From NCBI RefSeq assembly GCF_016650635.1, contig NZ_JAEKFI010000003.1, forward strand, positions 682,001 through 746,000: a DNA stretch of 64,000 bases, written 5' to 3'. Of this stretch, positions 16,718 to 26,240 are shown piece by piece. Every line of letters begins with the position of its first letter. Position 1 is the first letter of the stretch. The notes beneath the pieces were generated by a model that saw nothing but the letters and a program-made list of their open reading frames with translations, searched no databases and had not been told where the DNA came from. Source of the stretch: Pseudomonas sp. TH43. GTDB taxonomy: Bacteria; Pseudomonadota; Gammaproteobacteria; Pseudomonadales; Pseudomonadaceae. A program made the position numbers and the translations under genes.

Positions 16718-18334
16718 ATGAGCCAACAATTCCAACACGATGTTCTGGTCATTGGCAGCGGTGCTGCCGGTTTGAGTCTTGCGCTGACCCTGCCGGGTCA
16801 TTTGCGCATTGCCGTATTGAGCAAGGGCGATCTCGCCAACGGTTCGACTTTCTGGGCCCAGGGCGGCGTCGCTGCCGTGCTCGACGACACCGATACTGTC
16901 GAATCTCACGTCGATGACACTCTGAACGCCGGCGGCGGCCTGTGCCATGAAGACGCAGTGCGTTTCACCGTCGAGCACAGCCGCGAGGCCATTCAGTGGC
17001 TGATCGATCAAGGTGTGCCGTTCACCCGCGACGAACAGTCCGGCACTGAAGACGGCGGATTCGAGTTTCACCTGACCCGCGAAGGCGGCCACAGCCATCG
17101 GCGCATCATTCACGCCGCTGACGCTACCGGTGCGGCTATCTTCAAAACCCTGCTGGCCCAAGCCAAAGAGCGTTCAAACGTTGAGTTGCTGGAACAGCGA
17201 GTTGCCGTCGATCTGATTACCGAGCGACGTCTGGGCATGGATGGCGACCGCTGTCTCGGTGCTTACGTACTGAATCGCGCCACTGGCGAGGTCGACACCT
17301 ACGGCGCACGCTTCGTTATCCTGGCTTCGGGCGGCGCCGCCAAGGTTTACCTCTATACCAGCAACCCCGATGGCGCCTGCGGAGATGGCATCGCCATGGC
17401 CTGGCGCTCTGGCTGCCGGGTGGCGAATCTGGAATTCAACCAGTTTCACCCGACCTGCCTTTACCACCCTCAAGCCAAAAGTTTCCTGATCACTGAAGCA
17501 TTGCGTGGCGAAGGTGCGCACCTCAAGCTGCCGAACGGTGAGCGCTTCATGTATCGCTTCGACAAGCGCGCCGAACTGGCACCGCGCGACATCGTCGCCC
17601 GCGCCATTGACCATGAAATGAAGCGCTTGGGCGTCGACTGCGTCTACCTCGACATCAGCCACAAGCCCGAAGATTTCATCAAGACGCACTTCCCCACTGT
17701 TTATGAGCGCTGCCTCGGTTTCGGCATCGACATCACTAAACAGCCGATCCCGGTCGTCCCTGCCGCGCATTACACCTGTGGCGGCGTCATGGTCGATCAA
17801 CATGGCCGCACCGATGTGCCGGGGCTGTACGCCATCGGCGAAACCAGTTTCACCGGCCTGCATGGCGCCAACCGCATGGCCAGCAACTCGTTACTGGAAT
17901 GTTTCGTCTATGCACGCTCGGCGGCGGCGGACATTCTTGCGCAACTGGACAATGTGACCGCACCGGATGCCCTGCCCGAGTGGGACGCCAGCCAGGTTAC
18001 CGACTCCGACGAAGACGTGATCATTGCGCACAACTGGGACGAACTGCGCCGGTTCATGTGGGACTACGTCGGCATCGTACGCACCAACAAACGCTTGCAA
18101 CGGGCACAGCACCGCGTGCGTCTGCTGCTGGACGAAATCGACGAGTTCTACAGCAACTATAAAGTCAGTCGCGACCTGATCGAGCTGCGTAACCTCGCAC
18201 AGGTCGCCGAGCTGATGATTTGTTCAGCCATGGAGCGCAAGGAAAGTCGTGGCCTGCATTACACGCTTGATTATCCAGGCCTGCTGCCCGAGGCGCTCGA
18301 CACTATTCTGGTGCCGCCCACCTACGTCGGCTGA
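16718..18334 (+). CDS. nadB: L-aspartate oxidase
   Basis: NadB oxidises L-aspartate to iminoaspartate with FAD, the first step of NAD synthesis. The 538-residue protein from the ATG at 16718 opens with the dinucleotide motif [15 protein letters not shown] and contains [18 protein letters not shown], the active-site region [33 protein letters not shown] and the capping [14 protein letters not shown] segment. The frame extends to 16607 but the added residues are not family-like. Its last 32 bp overlap the convergent ygfX gene. In gammaproteobacteria nadB commonly neighbours algU/rpoE, as here. Confidence 0.96.
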   Translation: MSQQFQHDVLVIGSGAAGLSLALTLPGHLRIAVLSKGDLANGSTFWAQGGVAAVLDDTDTVESHVDDTLNAGGGLCHEDAVRFTVEHSREAIQWLIDQGVPFTRDEQSGTEDGGFEFHLTREGGHSHRRIIHAADATGAAIFKTLLAQAKERSNVELLEQRVAVDLITERRLGMDGDRCLGAYVLNRATGEVDTYGARFVILASGGAAKVYLYTSNPDGACGDGIAMAWRSGCRVANLEFNQFHPTCLYHPQAKSFLITEALRGEGAHLKLPNGERFMYRFDKRAELAPRDIVARAIDHEMKRLGVDCVYLDISHKPEDFIKTHFPTVYERCLGFGIDITKQPIPVVPAAHYTCGGVMVDQHGRTDVPGLYAIGETSFTGLHGANRMASNSLLECFVYARSAAADILAQLDNVTAPDALPEWDASQVTDSDEDVIIAHNWDELRRFMWDYVGIVRTNKRLQRAQHRVRLLLDEIDEFYSNYKVSRDLIELRNLAQVAELMICSAMERKESRGLHYTLDYPGLLPEALDTILVPPTYVG

Positions 18335-18755
18335 ACTTGAGCCGCACTCGCAGGCGTCGGTGCAAGTCCGCCGCCTGCGCATCGCGTGGCACGCAGATCG
18401 ACCTGACTCGCCATTCCCCGCGCAAGCGAAAGCGCAGCACCACGATCAGCGGCAGCGCCAGGCTGTCCGGTCGCAGTTGCGCGGCTTGCCAGCCATCAGC
18501 CTGATTCCATAGCTGCCAGCCATCGGCATCGCGACGCAATCCTCGAAAGGCCTTGGGATGACTCAACAGAATCTGCCGTGGCAGCGCCCAAAAACCGTGG
18601 AGCACACAGCAGAAAGCCCCGAGAAGACTCGCCCAGAGTGGAATCGACAGTAGAAAAAGAGAACCCAGCGCGAATGCCTGGGCCAACAGATACGCCGCCA
18701 GCAACTGCCGTGAGGCATGCCAGCGGCATTCGAAGGTGTTACTTGGGCTGAACAC
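18303..18755 (-). CDS. ygfX: YgfX (CptA-like) inner membrane protein
   Basis: The 150-residue protein has two adjacent membrane segments ([20 protein letters not shown] and [19 protein letters not shown], about residues 18-58) and then a soluble beta-rich part ([20 protein letters not shown]), the YgfX pattern. It uses a GTG start at 18755 inside the end of sdhE (17 bp overlap). The sdhE-ygfX pair is conserved in Enterobacteria, where YgfX was first described as a cytoskeleton-targeting toxin with SdhE as antitoxin; that view is now doubted. The 3' end runs antisense into nadB. Confidence 0.8.
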   Translation of the reverse strand: MFSPSNTFECRWHASRQLLAAYLLAQAFALGSLFLLSIPLWASLLGAFCCVLHGFWALPRQILLSHPKAFRGLRRDADGWQLWNQADGWQAAQLRPDSLALPLIVVLRFRLRGEWRVRSICVPRDAQAADLHRRLRVRLKFSRRRWAAPE

Positions 18756-18993
18756 GGTCCAGAATCATCCGAACCATGCGCTGCAGCTCAGGGTCTTCGG
18801 ACTCGCTGCGCTCCATGAACCAGCCGAACATGTCCTGATCCTCGCACTCCAGCAGGCGCACGTACAAATCGCGATCCACCTGATTCAGGCCTGCATAAAC
18901 CTCTTTCACAAAAGGCACCAGCAACACGTCAAGCTCAAGCATGCCGCGACGGCTGTGCCAAAAGAGGCGATTCAGTTCAACTTGTTCGACCAT
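18739..18993 (-). CDS. sdhE: Succinate dehydrogenase assembly factor SdhE
   Basis: SdhE (YgfY) promotes covalent FAD attachment to SdhA. The 84-residue protein has the signature [17 protein letters not shown] with the conserved RGxxE motif, and FGWFMER near the end. GAGGAGG lies five bases before the ATG at 18993; a longer frame to 19098 crosses the promoter region. It is divergent from ygfZ, another flavin/Fe-S-linked gene, and overlaps ygfX by 17 bp. Confidence 0.92.
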   Translation of the reverse strand: MVEQVELNRLFWHSRRGMLELDVLLVPFVKEVYAGLNQVDRDLYVRLLECEDQDMFGWFMERSESEDPELQRMVRMILDRVQPK

Positions 18994-19143
18994 GGGGCCC
19001 TCCTCAAATTTGGCGGCAAGTATACAGTCCCGACGCTGCTCGCACAGTCGGCTTTGGTCGGGCACCACCGATCCTTTATCAACTACCCATTTCAACAACG
19101 CGCCCTTATGATGTGCCCCAGTCTATTTACCCTGCGATGACCC

Positions 19144-20085
19144 ATGGCCGATTCTGCTTTTTTCTGCACCCTGTCTCATGAAGGCGTTCTCGCGGTTCGC
19201 GGCGCGGATGCCGGAAAATTCCTGCAAGGCCAACTGACCTGCAATCTCAACTACCTCAGTGACAGCCGTGCCAGCCTCGGCGCCCGTTGCACGCAAAAAG
19301 GCCGGATGCAGTCGAGTTTTCGCATTCTGCTCGACGCTGATGGCGTACTGCTGGCGATGGCCAGTGACCTGCTGGAGCCGCAACTGGCAGACCTGAAAAA
19401 ATACGCGGTGTTCTCCAAATCGAAACTGACTGACGAAAGCGCCGCGTGGGTACGCTTCGGTCTGCAGCAGGGTGACATCGCCCTGTCCAGTCTCGGCCTC
19501 GACTTGCCGGCCGAAACCGACAGTGTCGTGCGCAACGAAGGCTTGATCGCGATTCGCGTCTCGCCTGATCGCGCCGAGCTCTGGGCGCCAGCCGATCAGG
19601 CTGATGCGATCAAAACCAAACTGACGGCCGCCCTGCCGGAAGGCGAACTGAATCAATGGCTGCTGGGCCAGATCCGCGCCGGTATCGGCCAGGTCATGCC
19701 GAGCACCCGCGAACTGTTCATCCCGCAAATGCTCAACCTGCAAGCCGTCGGTGGCGTGAGCTTCAAGAAAGGCTGTTACACCGGCCAGGAAATCGTCGCG
19801 CGCATGCAGTACCTGGGCAAACTCAAGCGTCGTCTGTATCGCTTGAGCCTGAATACCGCCGAACTGCCTGAGCCTGGCACGCAACTGTTTGCACCCAGCC
19901 ACAACAGCGCCATTGGTGAAGTGGTGCTGGCCGCCAACGCGGGGCAAACCATTGAACTCCTGGCGGTGTTGCAGGCCGAAGCTGCTGAAGCCGGCGATGT
20001 GCATCTGGGCGCTCTTGAAGGCCCGGCGCTGCAGTTGCTCGACCTGCCGTATGAACTGGATCGTGACCGCGAAATCCAGCGCTGA
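19144..20085 (+). CDS. ygfZ: Folate-binding iron-sulfur maintenance protein YgfZ
   Basis: YgfZ uses tetrahydrofolate to support repair or assembly of certain Fe-S enzymes such as MiaB. The 313-residue protein has the T-protein/GcvT-like fold, with LSHEGVLAVRGADAGKFLQG at the start and the diagnostic motif KGCYTGQEIVARMQYLGKLK near residues 209-227, which contains the functionally required cysteine. It is divergent from sdhE and precedes an HDOD gene by 35 bp. Confidence 0.93.
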   Translation: MADSAFFCTLSHEGVLAVRGADAGKFLQGQLTCNLNYLSDSRASLGARCTQKGRMQSSFRILLDADGVLLAMASDLLEPQLADLKKYAVFSKSKLTDESAAWVRFGLQQGDIALSSLGLDLPAETDSVVRNEGLIAIRVSPDRAELWAPADQADAIKTKLTAALPEGELNQWLLGQIRAGIGQVMPSTRELFIPQMLNLQAVGGVSFKKGCYTGQEIVARMQYLGKLKRRLYRLSLNTAELPEPGTQLFAPSHNSAIGEVVLAANAGQTIELLAVLQAEAAEAGDVHLGALEGPALQLLDLPYELDRDREIQR

Positions 20086-20120
20086 TCGCAGCATTTGTTG
20101 CAACACCCTAGAGAGTCTAA

Positions 20121-20942
20121 ATGAGCGAACTGGCGGAAAAAGTCCAACAGGATTTGGTTGAGGCCATCGATAACGATGACCTGGTTCTGCCCACGTTGCC
20201 GGAAGTGGCCATGCAAATTCGCAAGGCCGCTGAAGACCCGGACATCAGCGTCAGCGACCTGAGCAAAGTGATCGGCCGTGACACGGCGCTGTCGGCGCGC
20301 CTGATCAAAGTGGTCAACAGTCCGCTGCTGCGCGCAACTCAGGAAGTCACCGACCTGCACACTGCCATCACCCGACTGGGGGTCAATTACAGCAGCAATC
20401 TGGCGATTGGTCTGGTGATGGAGCAAATCTTCCACGCCCGCTCCGAGGTGGTCGAACAGAAGATGCGCGAAGTCTGGCGCAAGAGTCTGGAGATCGCCGG
20501 CGTCAGCTATGCGTTGTGTCGGCGCTACACCCAGCTCAAGCCCGATCAGGCTGCACTGGGTGGGCTGGTGCATCAGATCGGCGTGCTGCCGATTCTGACT
20601 TACGCCGAAGATCACTACGAACTGCTGTCGGATCCGGTCAGCCTCAACCATGTGATCGATCACATTCACCCGCTGCTCGGCGACAAGCTGCTGCGGGTCT
20701 GGGAGTTTCCTGAACGGCTGGTGGAGTTGCCGGGGCTGTATCAGGATTTCAAACGCGACTCGGCGGAAATCGACTACGTCGATCTGGTGCAAGTGGCGAG
20801 CCTGTATTGCCACAAGGACAGCGATCATCCGTTTGCGCGCATCGATCCGCTGAGTGTTCCGGCGTTCCGAAAGCTTGGTATCGACCCCGAGAACAAGGCG
20901 TTGTGCGCGGATCTGGAAGAGTCGCGGACGATGTTTTACTGA
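20121..20942 (+). CDS. HDOD domain-containing protein
   Basis: The 273-residue protein is essentially one HDOD domain (about residues 18-215), with LPTLPEVAMQIRKAAEDPD, the VIGRDTALSARLIKVVNSPL core and LGGLVHQIGVLPILTYAEDH. HDOD proteins are related to HD phosphohydrolases but lack the full metal site and usually act in signalling. No GGDEF, EAL or receiver domain is attached. It lies 35 bp after ygfZ on the same strand and is followed by a REP pair. Confidence 0.9.
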   Translation: MSELAEKVQQDLVEAIDNDDLVLPTLPEVAMQIRKAAEDPDISVSDLSKVIGRDTALSARLIKVVNSPLLRATQEVTDLHTAITRLGVNYSSNLAIGLVMEQIFHARSEVVEQKMREVWRKSLEIAGVSYALCRRYTQLKPDQAALGGLVHQIGVLPILTYAEDHYELLSDPVSLNHVIDHIHPLLGDKLLRVWEFPERLVELPGLYQDFKRDSAEIDYVDLVQVASLYCHKDSDHPFARIDPLSVPAFRKLGIDPENKALCADLEESRTMFY

Positions 20943-20961
20943 TCCAAGACCGAGGCGCGCC

Positions 20962-21028
20962 CTTCGCGAGCAGGCTCGCTCCCACTTTTGGAATGCATTC
21001 TCCTGTGGGAGCGAGCCTGCTCGCGAAG
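20962..21028. repeat. REP pair (inverted), HDOD / tctE junction
   Basis: Arms 20962-20985 and 21005-21028 are inverted copies of CTTCGCGAGCAGGCTCGCTC. It lies in the gap between two convergent genes and is the same sub-type as the element at 28796-28890. Confidence 0.9.
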
Positions 21029-21051
21029 AGGCCTGCAAGAGCACCGCAGAA

Positions 21052-22437
21052 TCATCCGGCAATAAAACTGACCCGCACCTTCAGACCCGCCTGTTGGCCA
21101 TCGTGCAAACTGATCTGCGCCAGATGCGCCCGGCAAATCTCGCCGACAATCGCCAGCCCCAACCCGGAACCCGCGACCTGCTGATTACGTCGGTAAAAAC
21201 GTTCGAAGACCCGGTCGCGTTCTTCCAGCGGAATACCCGGGCCGTCGTCTTCAACCTCAAGCACCGCCGGCGCCGTCACCCGCAAAATCACATTGCCGCC
21301 CGGCGGCGTGTGCGCCAGTGCGTTATCGACCAGATTGCTCAGCAGCTCATTGAGCAATGTCGGCTCACCACGCAACCACACCGGCTCATCCGCTTCCAGC
21401 GCCAACGCCACCCCGCGCTTATGCGCCAATGGCGCCATGGCCATGCCCAGTTCCCGGGCCAATTGGCTCAGATCAAGCAGCTGCGCGCCGCCCTCGGCAA
21501 TCGCCCGCGCACCATTTTCGACGCGCGCCAGCGACAGCAATTGATTGGCCAGATGGGTCAGGCGATCGGTGCTCTGCGCGGAGGATTCCAAGGTCGTACG
21601 CCAGGTTTGCGGTTCACTCGAACGCAAGCCCAGCTCCAACCGCGCTTTCAACGCTGCCAGAGGCGTCCGCAGCTCATGCGCCGCATCGGCAATGAACTGC
21701 GCCTGCCTTTCGAACTGACCGCGCAGGCGCTCGGTGAAATGGTTGAGGCTGCGCACCAGCGGCCCAAACTCATGCTGCACTTCCACTAACGGCAACGGGC
21801 GCAAGTCATCGGGCTGACGCTCCTCCACCGCCGTGCGCAAACGCTCCAACGGGCGTAATGCTGCGCTGACCGCAAACCACACCAACAGCAACGCACCAAT
21901 CGCCAGCATGCCCAAGCGCAGCAAGGTATCCGCCGCCAGACTGCGCGCCATGCTCACCCGCGCCTCGTCGGTTTCGGCCACACGGATTTCTGCCATGCCA
22001 TTCATGTTGGGCTCTGTGACGGCTTTCAACAGACTGACGACGCGAACGTTCTGCCCTTTGTAAGTGGCGTTATAGAAACGCGCCAGCGCCGGGTAACTGT
22101 CGGTGCGCTTGGTGCCGGGTGGTGGGCCGGGCAGGTTTTCGTAGCCGGAAATCAGCTTCTGGTGGATGTCATTGACCTGATAATAAATCCGCCCCGCGCT
22201 GTCGTAAGCGAAGGTGTCGAGGGCCACGTAAGGCACATCGGCACTGAGGCTGCCATCACGCTGCGACAAACCGGCGGCAATCGTTCGCGCCGAAGCCAGC
22301 AACGTACGGTCATACGCGGTATCGGCGGCTTCGCGGCCATTCCAGTAAGCGCTCAAGCCACTGGCGAGCATCAGCACCACCAGCAGCAGCGCGAGGTTCC
22401 ACAACAACCGCCAGCGCAGGCTGCTGGGCTTATGCAT
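21052..22437 (-). CDS. tctE: Sensor histidine kinase TctE-like
   Basis: This inner-membrane kinase has 461 residues from the ATG at 22437: membrane segments near 12-32 and 170-192, a periplasmic sensor region between them, a HAMP-like linker (LRPLERLRTAVEERQPDDLR), the H-box (FIADAAHELRTPLAALKARL, phosphorylated His254), N-box (LLSNLVDNALAHTPPGGNV) and the G-boxes (VEDDGPGIPLEE, GSGLGLAIVGEI). It overlaps the regulator tctD by 8 bp and lies beside the Tct transporter, so it probably senses tricarboxylates such as citrate. The specificity is inferred from context. Confidence 0.9.
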   Translation of the reverse strand: MHKPSSLRWRLLWNLALLLVVLMLASGLSAYWNGREAADTAYDRTLLASARTIAAGLSQRDGSLSADVPYVALDTFAYDSAGRIYYQVNDIHQKLISGYENLPGPPPGTKRTDSYPALARFYNATYKGQNVRVVSLLKAVTEPNMNGMAEIRVAETDEARVSMARSLAADTLLRLGMLAIGALLLVWFAVSAALRPLERLRTAVEERQPDDLRPLPLVEVQHEFGPLVRSLNHFTERLRGQFERQAQFIADAAHELRTPLAALKARLELGLRSSEPQTWRTTLESSAQSTDRLTHLANQLLSLARVENGARAIAEGGAQLLDLSQLARELGMAMAPLAHKRGVALALEADEPVWLRGEPTLLNELLSNLVDNALAHTPPGGNVILRVTAPAVLEVEDDGPGIPLEERDRVFERFYRRNQQVAGSGLGLAIVGEICRAHLAQISLHDGQQAGLKVRVSFIAG

Positions 22438-23101
22438 CGCGGCTTTCCAGCAGATAACCGAGGCCACGGAAGGTCACGATTGCTACGGGTTGGCCATCGA
22501 GTTTCTTGCGCAAGCGGTGCACGTAGATTTCGATAGCGTCGGGGCTGGCTTCTTCATCGAGGCCGAACACCTGCGCGGCCAGTTGCTCCTTGCTCATCAC
22601 CCTTCCCGGCCGGGCGATCAGGGCTTCGAGCACGGCTTGCTCGCGAGAGGTCAGCGTGAGCAATTCGTCACCGAGCGTGAATCGTCGGGTGTCGAGGTCA
22701 TAGGCCAGCACACCGCAGCGCTGCTGGCGCTCGCCACCGAGCACACTGCGGCGCAGCAAGGCTTTGACCCGCGCCTCCAGTTCAGTCAGTTCGAAAGGTT
22801 TGGCGAGGTAGTCGTCGGCGCCCAGATTGAGGCCGTGCACCCGGTCTTTCACGTCGCTGCGCGCGGTCAGCATCAGCACCGGCAGATTTTTTCCGCGCGC
22901 GCGCAACCGCGCCAACACCTCGAAACCGTCCATGCGCGGCAGACCAACATCGAGAATCGCCACGGCGTATTCCTCGCTGCTCAGCGCCAGGTCGGCGGCC
23001 ACGCCATCGTGCAACACGTCCACGGTAAGACCGGTGCTCTTGAGCGCCTGAGCTACACTTTCGGCCAGTTGCAGATGGTCTTCGACGAGCAGAACACGCA
23101 T
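22430..23101 (-). CDS. tctD: OmpR-family response regulator TctD-like
   Basis: The 223-residue protein has a receiver domain with the phospho-acceptor Asp51 (VAILDVGLPRMDG), the acidic pocket LLVEDHLQ and Lys101 (DDYLAKPFEL), followed by a winged-helix domain (DAIEIYVHRLRKKLD). It probably activates opdH-tctCBA, which starts 237 bp away on the opposite strand. Three GAAAG half-sites 11 bp apart (23190-23219) lie in that gap, the spacing expected for this family. Confidence 0.92.
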   Translation of the reverse strand: MRVLLVEDHLQLAESVAQALKSTGLTVDVLHDGVAADLALSSEEYAVAILDVGLPRMDGFEVLARLRARGKNLPVLMLTARSDVKDRVHGLNLGADDYLAKPFELTELEARVKALLRRSVLGGERQQRCGVLAYDLDTRRFTLGDELLTLTSREQAVLEALIARPGRVMSKEQLAAQVFGLDEEASPDAIEIYVHRLRKKLDGQPVAIVTFRGLGYLLESRDA

Positions 23102-23189
23102 GGATTTTTACCTCGTTAAGGGGTGGTCGACGCCACTCTTTGTCGCGGAGTTTACAGCCGCAACCGCCGCTGTGAAGCCCGAAAACCGT

Positions 23190-23219
23190 GAAAGTCGGCT
23201 GAAAGGTTAGCGAAAGGTT
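23190..23219 (+). promoter_or_regulatory. Putative TctD operator: three GAAAG half-sites at 11 bp intervals
   Basis: GAAAG begins at 23190, 23201 and 23212; the last two extend to GAAAGGTT. Direct repeats on one DNA face spaced by one helical turn are typical of OmpR/PhoB-type regulators. The site lies 120 bp before opdH and 88 bp before tctD, so it could control both. Confidence 0.65.
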
Positions 23220-23338
23220 GGCCCGTTAGAGTCGGCCTACGGACAGTCCCGACTGCCGTCGCTGCTGCCACACAGCGATACGAAAAACGCCTCGAAGCGT
23301 TTTCGACCAATAAGAACAATAAACGGAGTACACCCCGC

Positions 23339-24631
23339 ATGCCGTCCTTGCAGACCAAGGCTCTTACGCCTGTTCGTCCTTCCCGTTTCAGCCATACCGC
23401 CCTTGCCAGCGCCGCCGCCCTCGCCGGTTTTTCGCCGTTGAGTTTTGCCGACTTCATTGAAGACAGCAGCGCCACCTTCGAAACCCGCAACATGTACTTC
23501 AATCGCGACTTTCGCGATGGCACCAGCGCCCAGCAATCCAAGCGTGACGAATGGGCCCAGGGCTTCATGCTCAATTTGCAGTCGGGTTACACCGACGGCA
23601 CCGTGGGGTTCGGTGTCGATGCATTGGGCATGCTCGGCGTCAAACTCGACTCGAGCCCGGACCGCACCGGCACCGGCCTGTTGCCGACCCACGATGACGG
23701 GCGCGCCGCCGACGAATACTCAAAGCTCGGCCTGACCGGCAAAGTAAAAATCTCCGCCACCGAACTGAAAATCGGCAGCCTGATTCCCGAACTGCCGATT
23801 CTCAAACCCAACGACGGGCGCATCCTCCCGCAGACCTTTGAAGGCGGCTTGCTGACCTCCAAAGAAATCAAGAACCTGACCTTCACCGGCGGCCGTCTGG
23901 AAAAAGCCAAGGATCGCGACAGCACCGATTTCGAGGACATCGCCCTCAACAACAAGAACAGCCGTTTTGCCGGCACCGCTGCCGGCAAGCACTTCGATTT
24001 TGGCGGCGTGGACTACAAGTTCACCGACAAGATCACCGGCAGTTACCACTTCGCCCAACTCGACGAAGTCTATAACCAGCACTTCTTCGGCCTGGTCGCT
24101 TCCCGGCCAATGGGCCCCGGCACTTTCGCCACCGACCTGCGTTTCGCAGTCAGTGACGATCAAGGCGCAGCCCGTGGCGGCGAGATCGACAACCGCTCAC
24201 TCAACGGTCTGGTCAGCTATGCACTGAGCGGCCACAAGTTCAGCGCCGGTTATCAACACATGTCTGGCGACAGCGCCTTCCCCTATGTCGATGGCAGCGA
24301 CCCGTATCTGGTCAACTTCGTGCAGATCAACGACTTCGCCGGAGCCGAAGAACGCTCCTGGCAAGCACGCTACGACTTCGACTTTGCCAAGCTCGGCATT
24401 CCAGGCCTGAGCTTCATGAGCCGCTACTTGAGCGGTGACAACATCAAGCTCAAGAACGGTGAAGAAGGCAAAGAGTGGGAGCGCAACACCGAGATCAAAT
24501 ATGTAGTACAAAGCGGCGCCTTGAAGGACGTTGCCGTGCGTTTGCGCAATGCCACTTACCGTTCCAATTACTCCGCCCGCGACGCCGATGAAGTGCGGTT
24601 GCTGGTGAGCTATAGCGTTGCCCTTTGGTAA
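23339..24631 (+). CDS. opdH: OprD-family outer membrane porin, tricarboxylate type
   Basis: The 430-residue protein has an N-terminal signal peptide ending around FSPLSFA and the OprD mature start DFIEDSSATFETRNMYFNRD. The rest is an amphipathic beta-barrel ending SYSVALW with the terminal aromatic residue needed for BAM recognition. Placement directly before tctC-tctB-tctA and beside tctDE points to OpdH, which carries cis-aconitate and citrate across the outer membrane in P. aeruginosa. The family is certain; the substrate is inferred from the operon. Confidence 0.9.
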   Translation: MPSLQTKALTPVRPSRFSHTALASAAALAGFSPLSFADFIEDSSATFETRNMYFNRDFRDGTSAQQSKRDEWAQGFMLNLQSGYTDGTVGFGVDALGMLGVKLDSSPDRTGTGLLPTHDDGRAADEYSKLGLTGKVKISATELKIGSLIPELPILKPNDGRILPQTFEGGLLTSKEIKNLTFTGGRLEKAKDRDSTDFEDIALNNKNSRFAGTAAGKHFDFGGVDYKFTDKITGSYHFAQLDEVYNQHFFGLVASRPMGPGTFATDLRFAVSDDQGAARGGEIDNRSLNGLVSYALSGHKFSAGYQHMSGDSAFPYVDGSDPYLVNFVQINDFAGAEERSWQARYDFDFAKLGIPGLSFMSRYLSGDNIKLKNGEEGKEWERNTEIKYVVQSGALKDVAVRLRNATYRSNYSARDADEVRLLVSYSVALW

Positions 24632-24659
24632 TTGATTGAAATGCCCTGGTGTTCTGGCC

Positions 24660-24711
24660 GCAAGATCAAAAGATCAACAGATCGCGGCCCGAGCCTTCGG
24701 CAGCTCCTACA
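24660..24711 (+). repeat. Copy of a common Pseudomonas intergenic repeat
   Basis: The stretch contains AAGATCAAAAGATC followed by GCCTTCGGCAGCTCCTAC. A second copy lies at 61625-61675, there with a full palindrome. It sits between opdH and tctC. Confidence 0.6.
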
Positions 24712-24746
24712 AAAAGCCCTTACAACAAAAAACTGTGGAGAGACCA

Positions 24747-25724
24747 ATGAATTTTTCACTGCGTAAAGTTGCATTAGCTGCCGGCATGATGCTGGTTGCC
24801 GGACAGTTGATGGCCGAACCGAAACGCCCGGAGTGCATCGCCCCGGCCTCGCCCGGCGGTGGTTTTGACCTGACCTGCAAACTGGCGCAAAGCGCGCTGG
24901 TCAACGAGAAGCTGCTGAGCAAACCGATGCGCGTGACCTACATGCCCGGCGGTGTTGGTGCGGTGGCCTACAACGCGGTGGTCGCTCAGCGCCCGGCCGA
25001 TGCCGGCACGCTGGTAGCGTGGTCGAGCGGTTCGTTGTTGAACCTGGCGCAGGGCAAGTTCGGTCGTTTCGATGAAACCAACGTGCGCTGGTTGGCAGCA
25101 GTCGGCACCAGCTACGGTGCCATCGCGGTGAAAAGCGATTCGCCCTACAAGACCCTCGACGATCTCGTTCAGGCATTAAAGAAGGACCCTAGCTCCGTGG
25201 TCATCGGTTCCGGCGGCACCGTCGGCAGCCAGGACTGGATGCAAACCGCACTGATCGCCAAGGCCGCCGGCATCAACCCGCGTGACCTGCGCTATGTGGC
25301 GCTCGAAGGTGGCGGCGAGATCGCTACGGCCCTGCTCGGTGGCCACATTCAGGTCGGCAGCACCGACATCTCCGACTCCATGCCGCACATCCAGAGCGGC
25401 GACATGCGGCTGCTCGCGGTGTTCGCCGACAAGCGTCTCGACGAGCCGGAAATGAAAGACATCCCGACCGCCAAGGAGCAAGGCTACGACATCGTCTGGC
25501 CGGTGGTGCGCGGTTTCTATCTCGGGCCAAAAGTCAGCGACGAAGATTACGCCTGGTGGAAAGACGCCTTCGACAAACTGCTGGCCTCCGACGAGTTCGC
25601 CAAGCTGCGCGATCAGCGTGAACTGTTCCCGTTCGCCATGACCGGCCCGGAACTCGACACCTACGTGAAGAAGCAGGTCGCGGACTACAAAGTGCTGGCC
25701 AAAGAGTTCGGCCTGATCCAGTGA
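24747..25724 (+). CDS. tctC: Tripartite tricarboxylate transporter substrate-binding protein TctC
   Basis: TctC is the periplasmic binding protein of the TTT system. From the ATG at 24747 it has 325 residues, with a signal peptide (MNFSLRKVALAAGMMLVAGQ, cleaved near LMA) and the Bug-family fold: IAPASPGGGFDLTCKLAQ, PGGVGAVAYN and VVIGSGGTVGSQDW contribute to the carboxylate-binding loops. A longer frame to 24636 crosses the opdH-tctC gap and a repeat, so it was not used. It is followed by tctB and tctA in the same transcript. Confidence 0.93.
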   Translation: MNFSLRKVALAAGMMLVAGQLMAEPKRPECIAPASPGGGFDLTCKLAQSALVNEKLLSKPMRVTYMPGGVGAVAYNAVVAQRPADAGTLVAWSSGSLLNLAQGKFGRFDETNVRWLAAVGTSYGAIAVKSDSPYKTLDDLVQALKKDPSSVVIGSGGTVGSQDWMQTALIAKAAGINPRDLRYVALEGGGEIATALLGGHIQVGSTDISDSMPHIQSGDMRLLAVFADKRLDEPEMKDIPTAKEQGYDIVWPVVRGFYLGPKVSDEDYAWWKDAFDKLLASDEFAKLRDQRELFPFAMTGPELDTYVKKQVADYKVLAKEFGLIQ

Positions 25725-25780
25725 TCGTCTCTGTCTAGCGGCTGCGTTCCCGATTGCGGGAACGCAGCACAGGAGCTCCC

Positions 25781-26239
25781 ATGCTTATTCAACGCATTTT
25801 CGCCTCGGTGCTGTTGCTGGTCTGTGTCGGCCTGGCACTGATGGCGTGGCCGTATCAAGCGGCTTTTTCTTACGAACCGGTTGGCCCGCGCGCCTTCCCT
25901 CTGCTGATGCTCGCCCTGATGGGCACAGCGCTGCTGTACATGGTGTTCCGTCCGGCGCCGATCAAGCACAGCGAAGACGAGCCGCCACTGGATCGCGAAA
26001 CCCTGAGCAAAATCGGCATCTGCGTGGTGCTGTTGCTGGTGTTCGCCGGCACCTTCGAGCCGCTGGGTTTCATCGTCGCCAGCATCGTCACCGGCATACC
26101 GATGGCGCGTCTGTATGGCGGCCGCTGGCTGCCGAGCATCGTGGTGACCACGCTGATGGCCATCGGTCTGTACCTCTTGTTCGACCGTGTGATGGACGTT
26201 CCGCTGCCCCTTGGCCTGCTCGACGTTCTGGAGAACTGA
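25781..26239 (+). CDS. tctB: Tripartite tricarboxylate transporter small membrane subunit TctB
   Basis: The 152-residue inner membrane protein has four hydrophobic segments (starting RIFASVLLLVCVGLALMAW) and the TctB-specific RAFPLLMLALMGTALL. It forms the small membrane component with TctA, and uptake is driven by the ion gradient. The ATG at 25781 follows CAGGAG. Only one base separates it from tctA, so the two are surely co-translated. Confidence 0.92.
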   Translation: MLIQRIFASVLLLVCVGLALMAWPYQAAFSYEPVGPRAFPLLMLALMGTALLYMVFRPAPIKHSEDEPPLDRETLSKIGICVVLLLVFAGTFEPLGFIVASIVTGIPMARLYGGRWLPSIVVTTLMAIGLYLLFDRVMDVPLPLGLLDVLEN

Positions 26240-26240
26240 T

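Noticed and set aside
19123..20106. 327-codon minus-strand frame
   Set aside because: Covers ygfZ on the opposite strand; ygfZ has a clear family signature, this has none.
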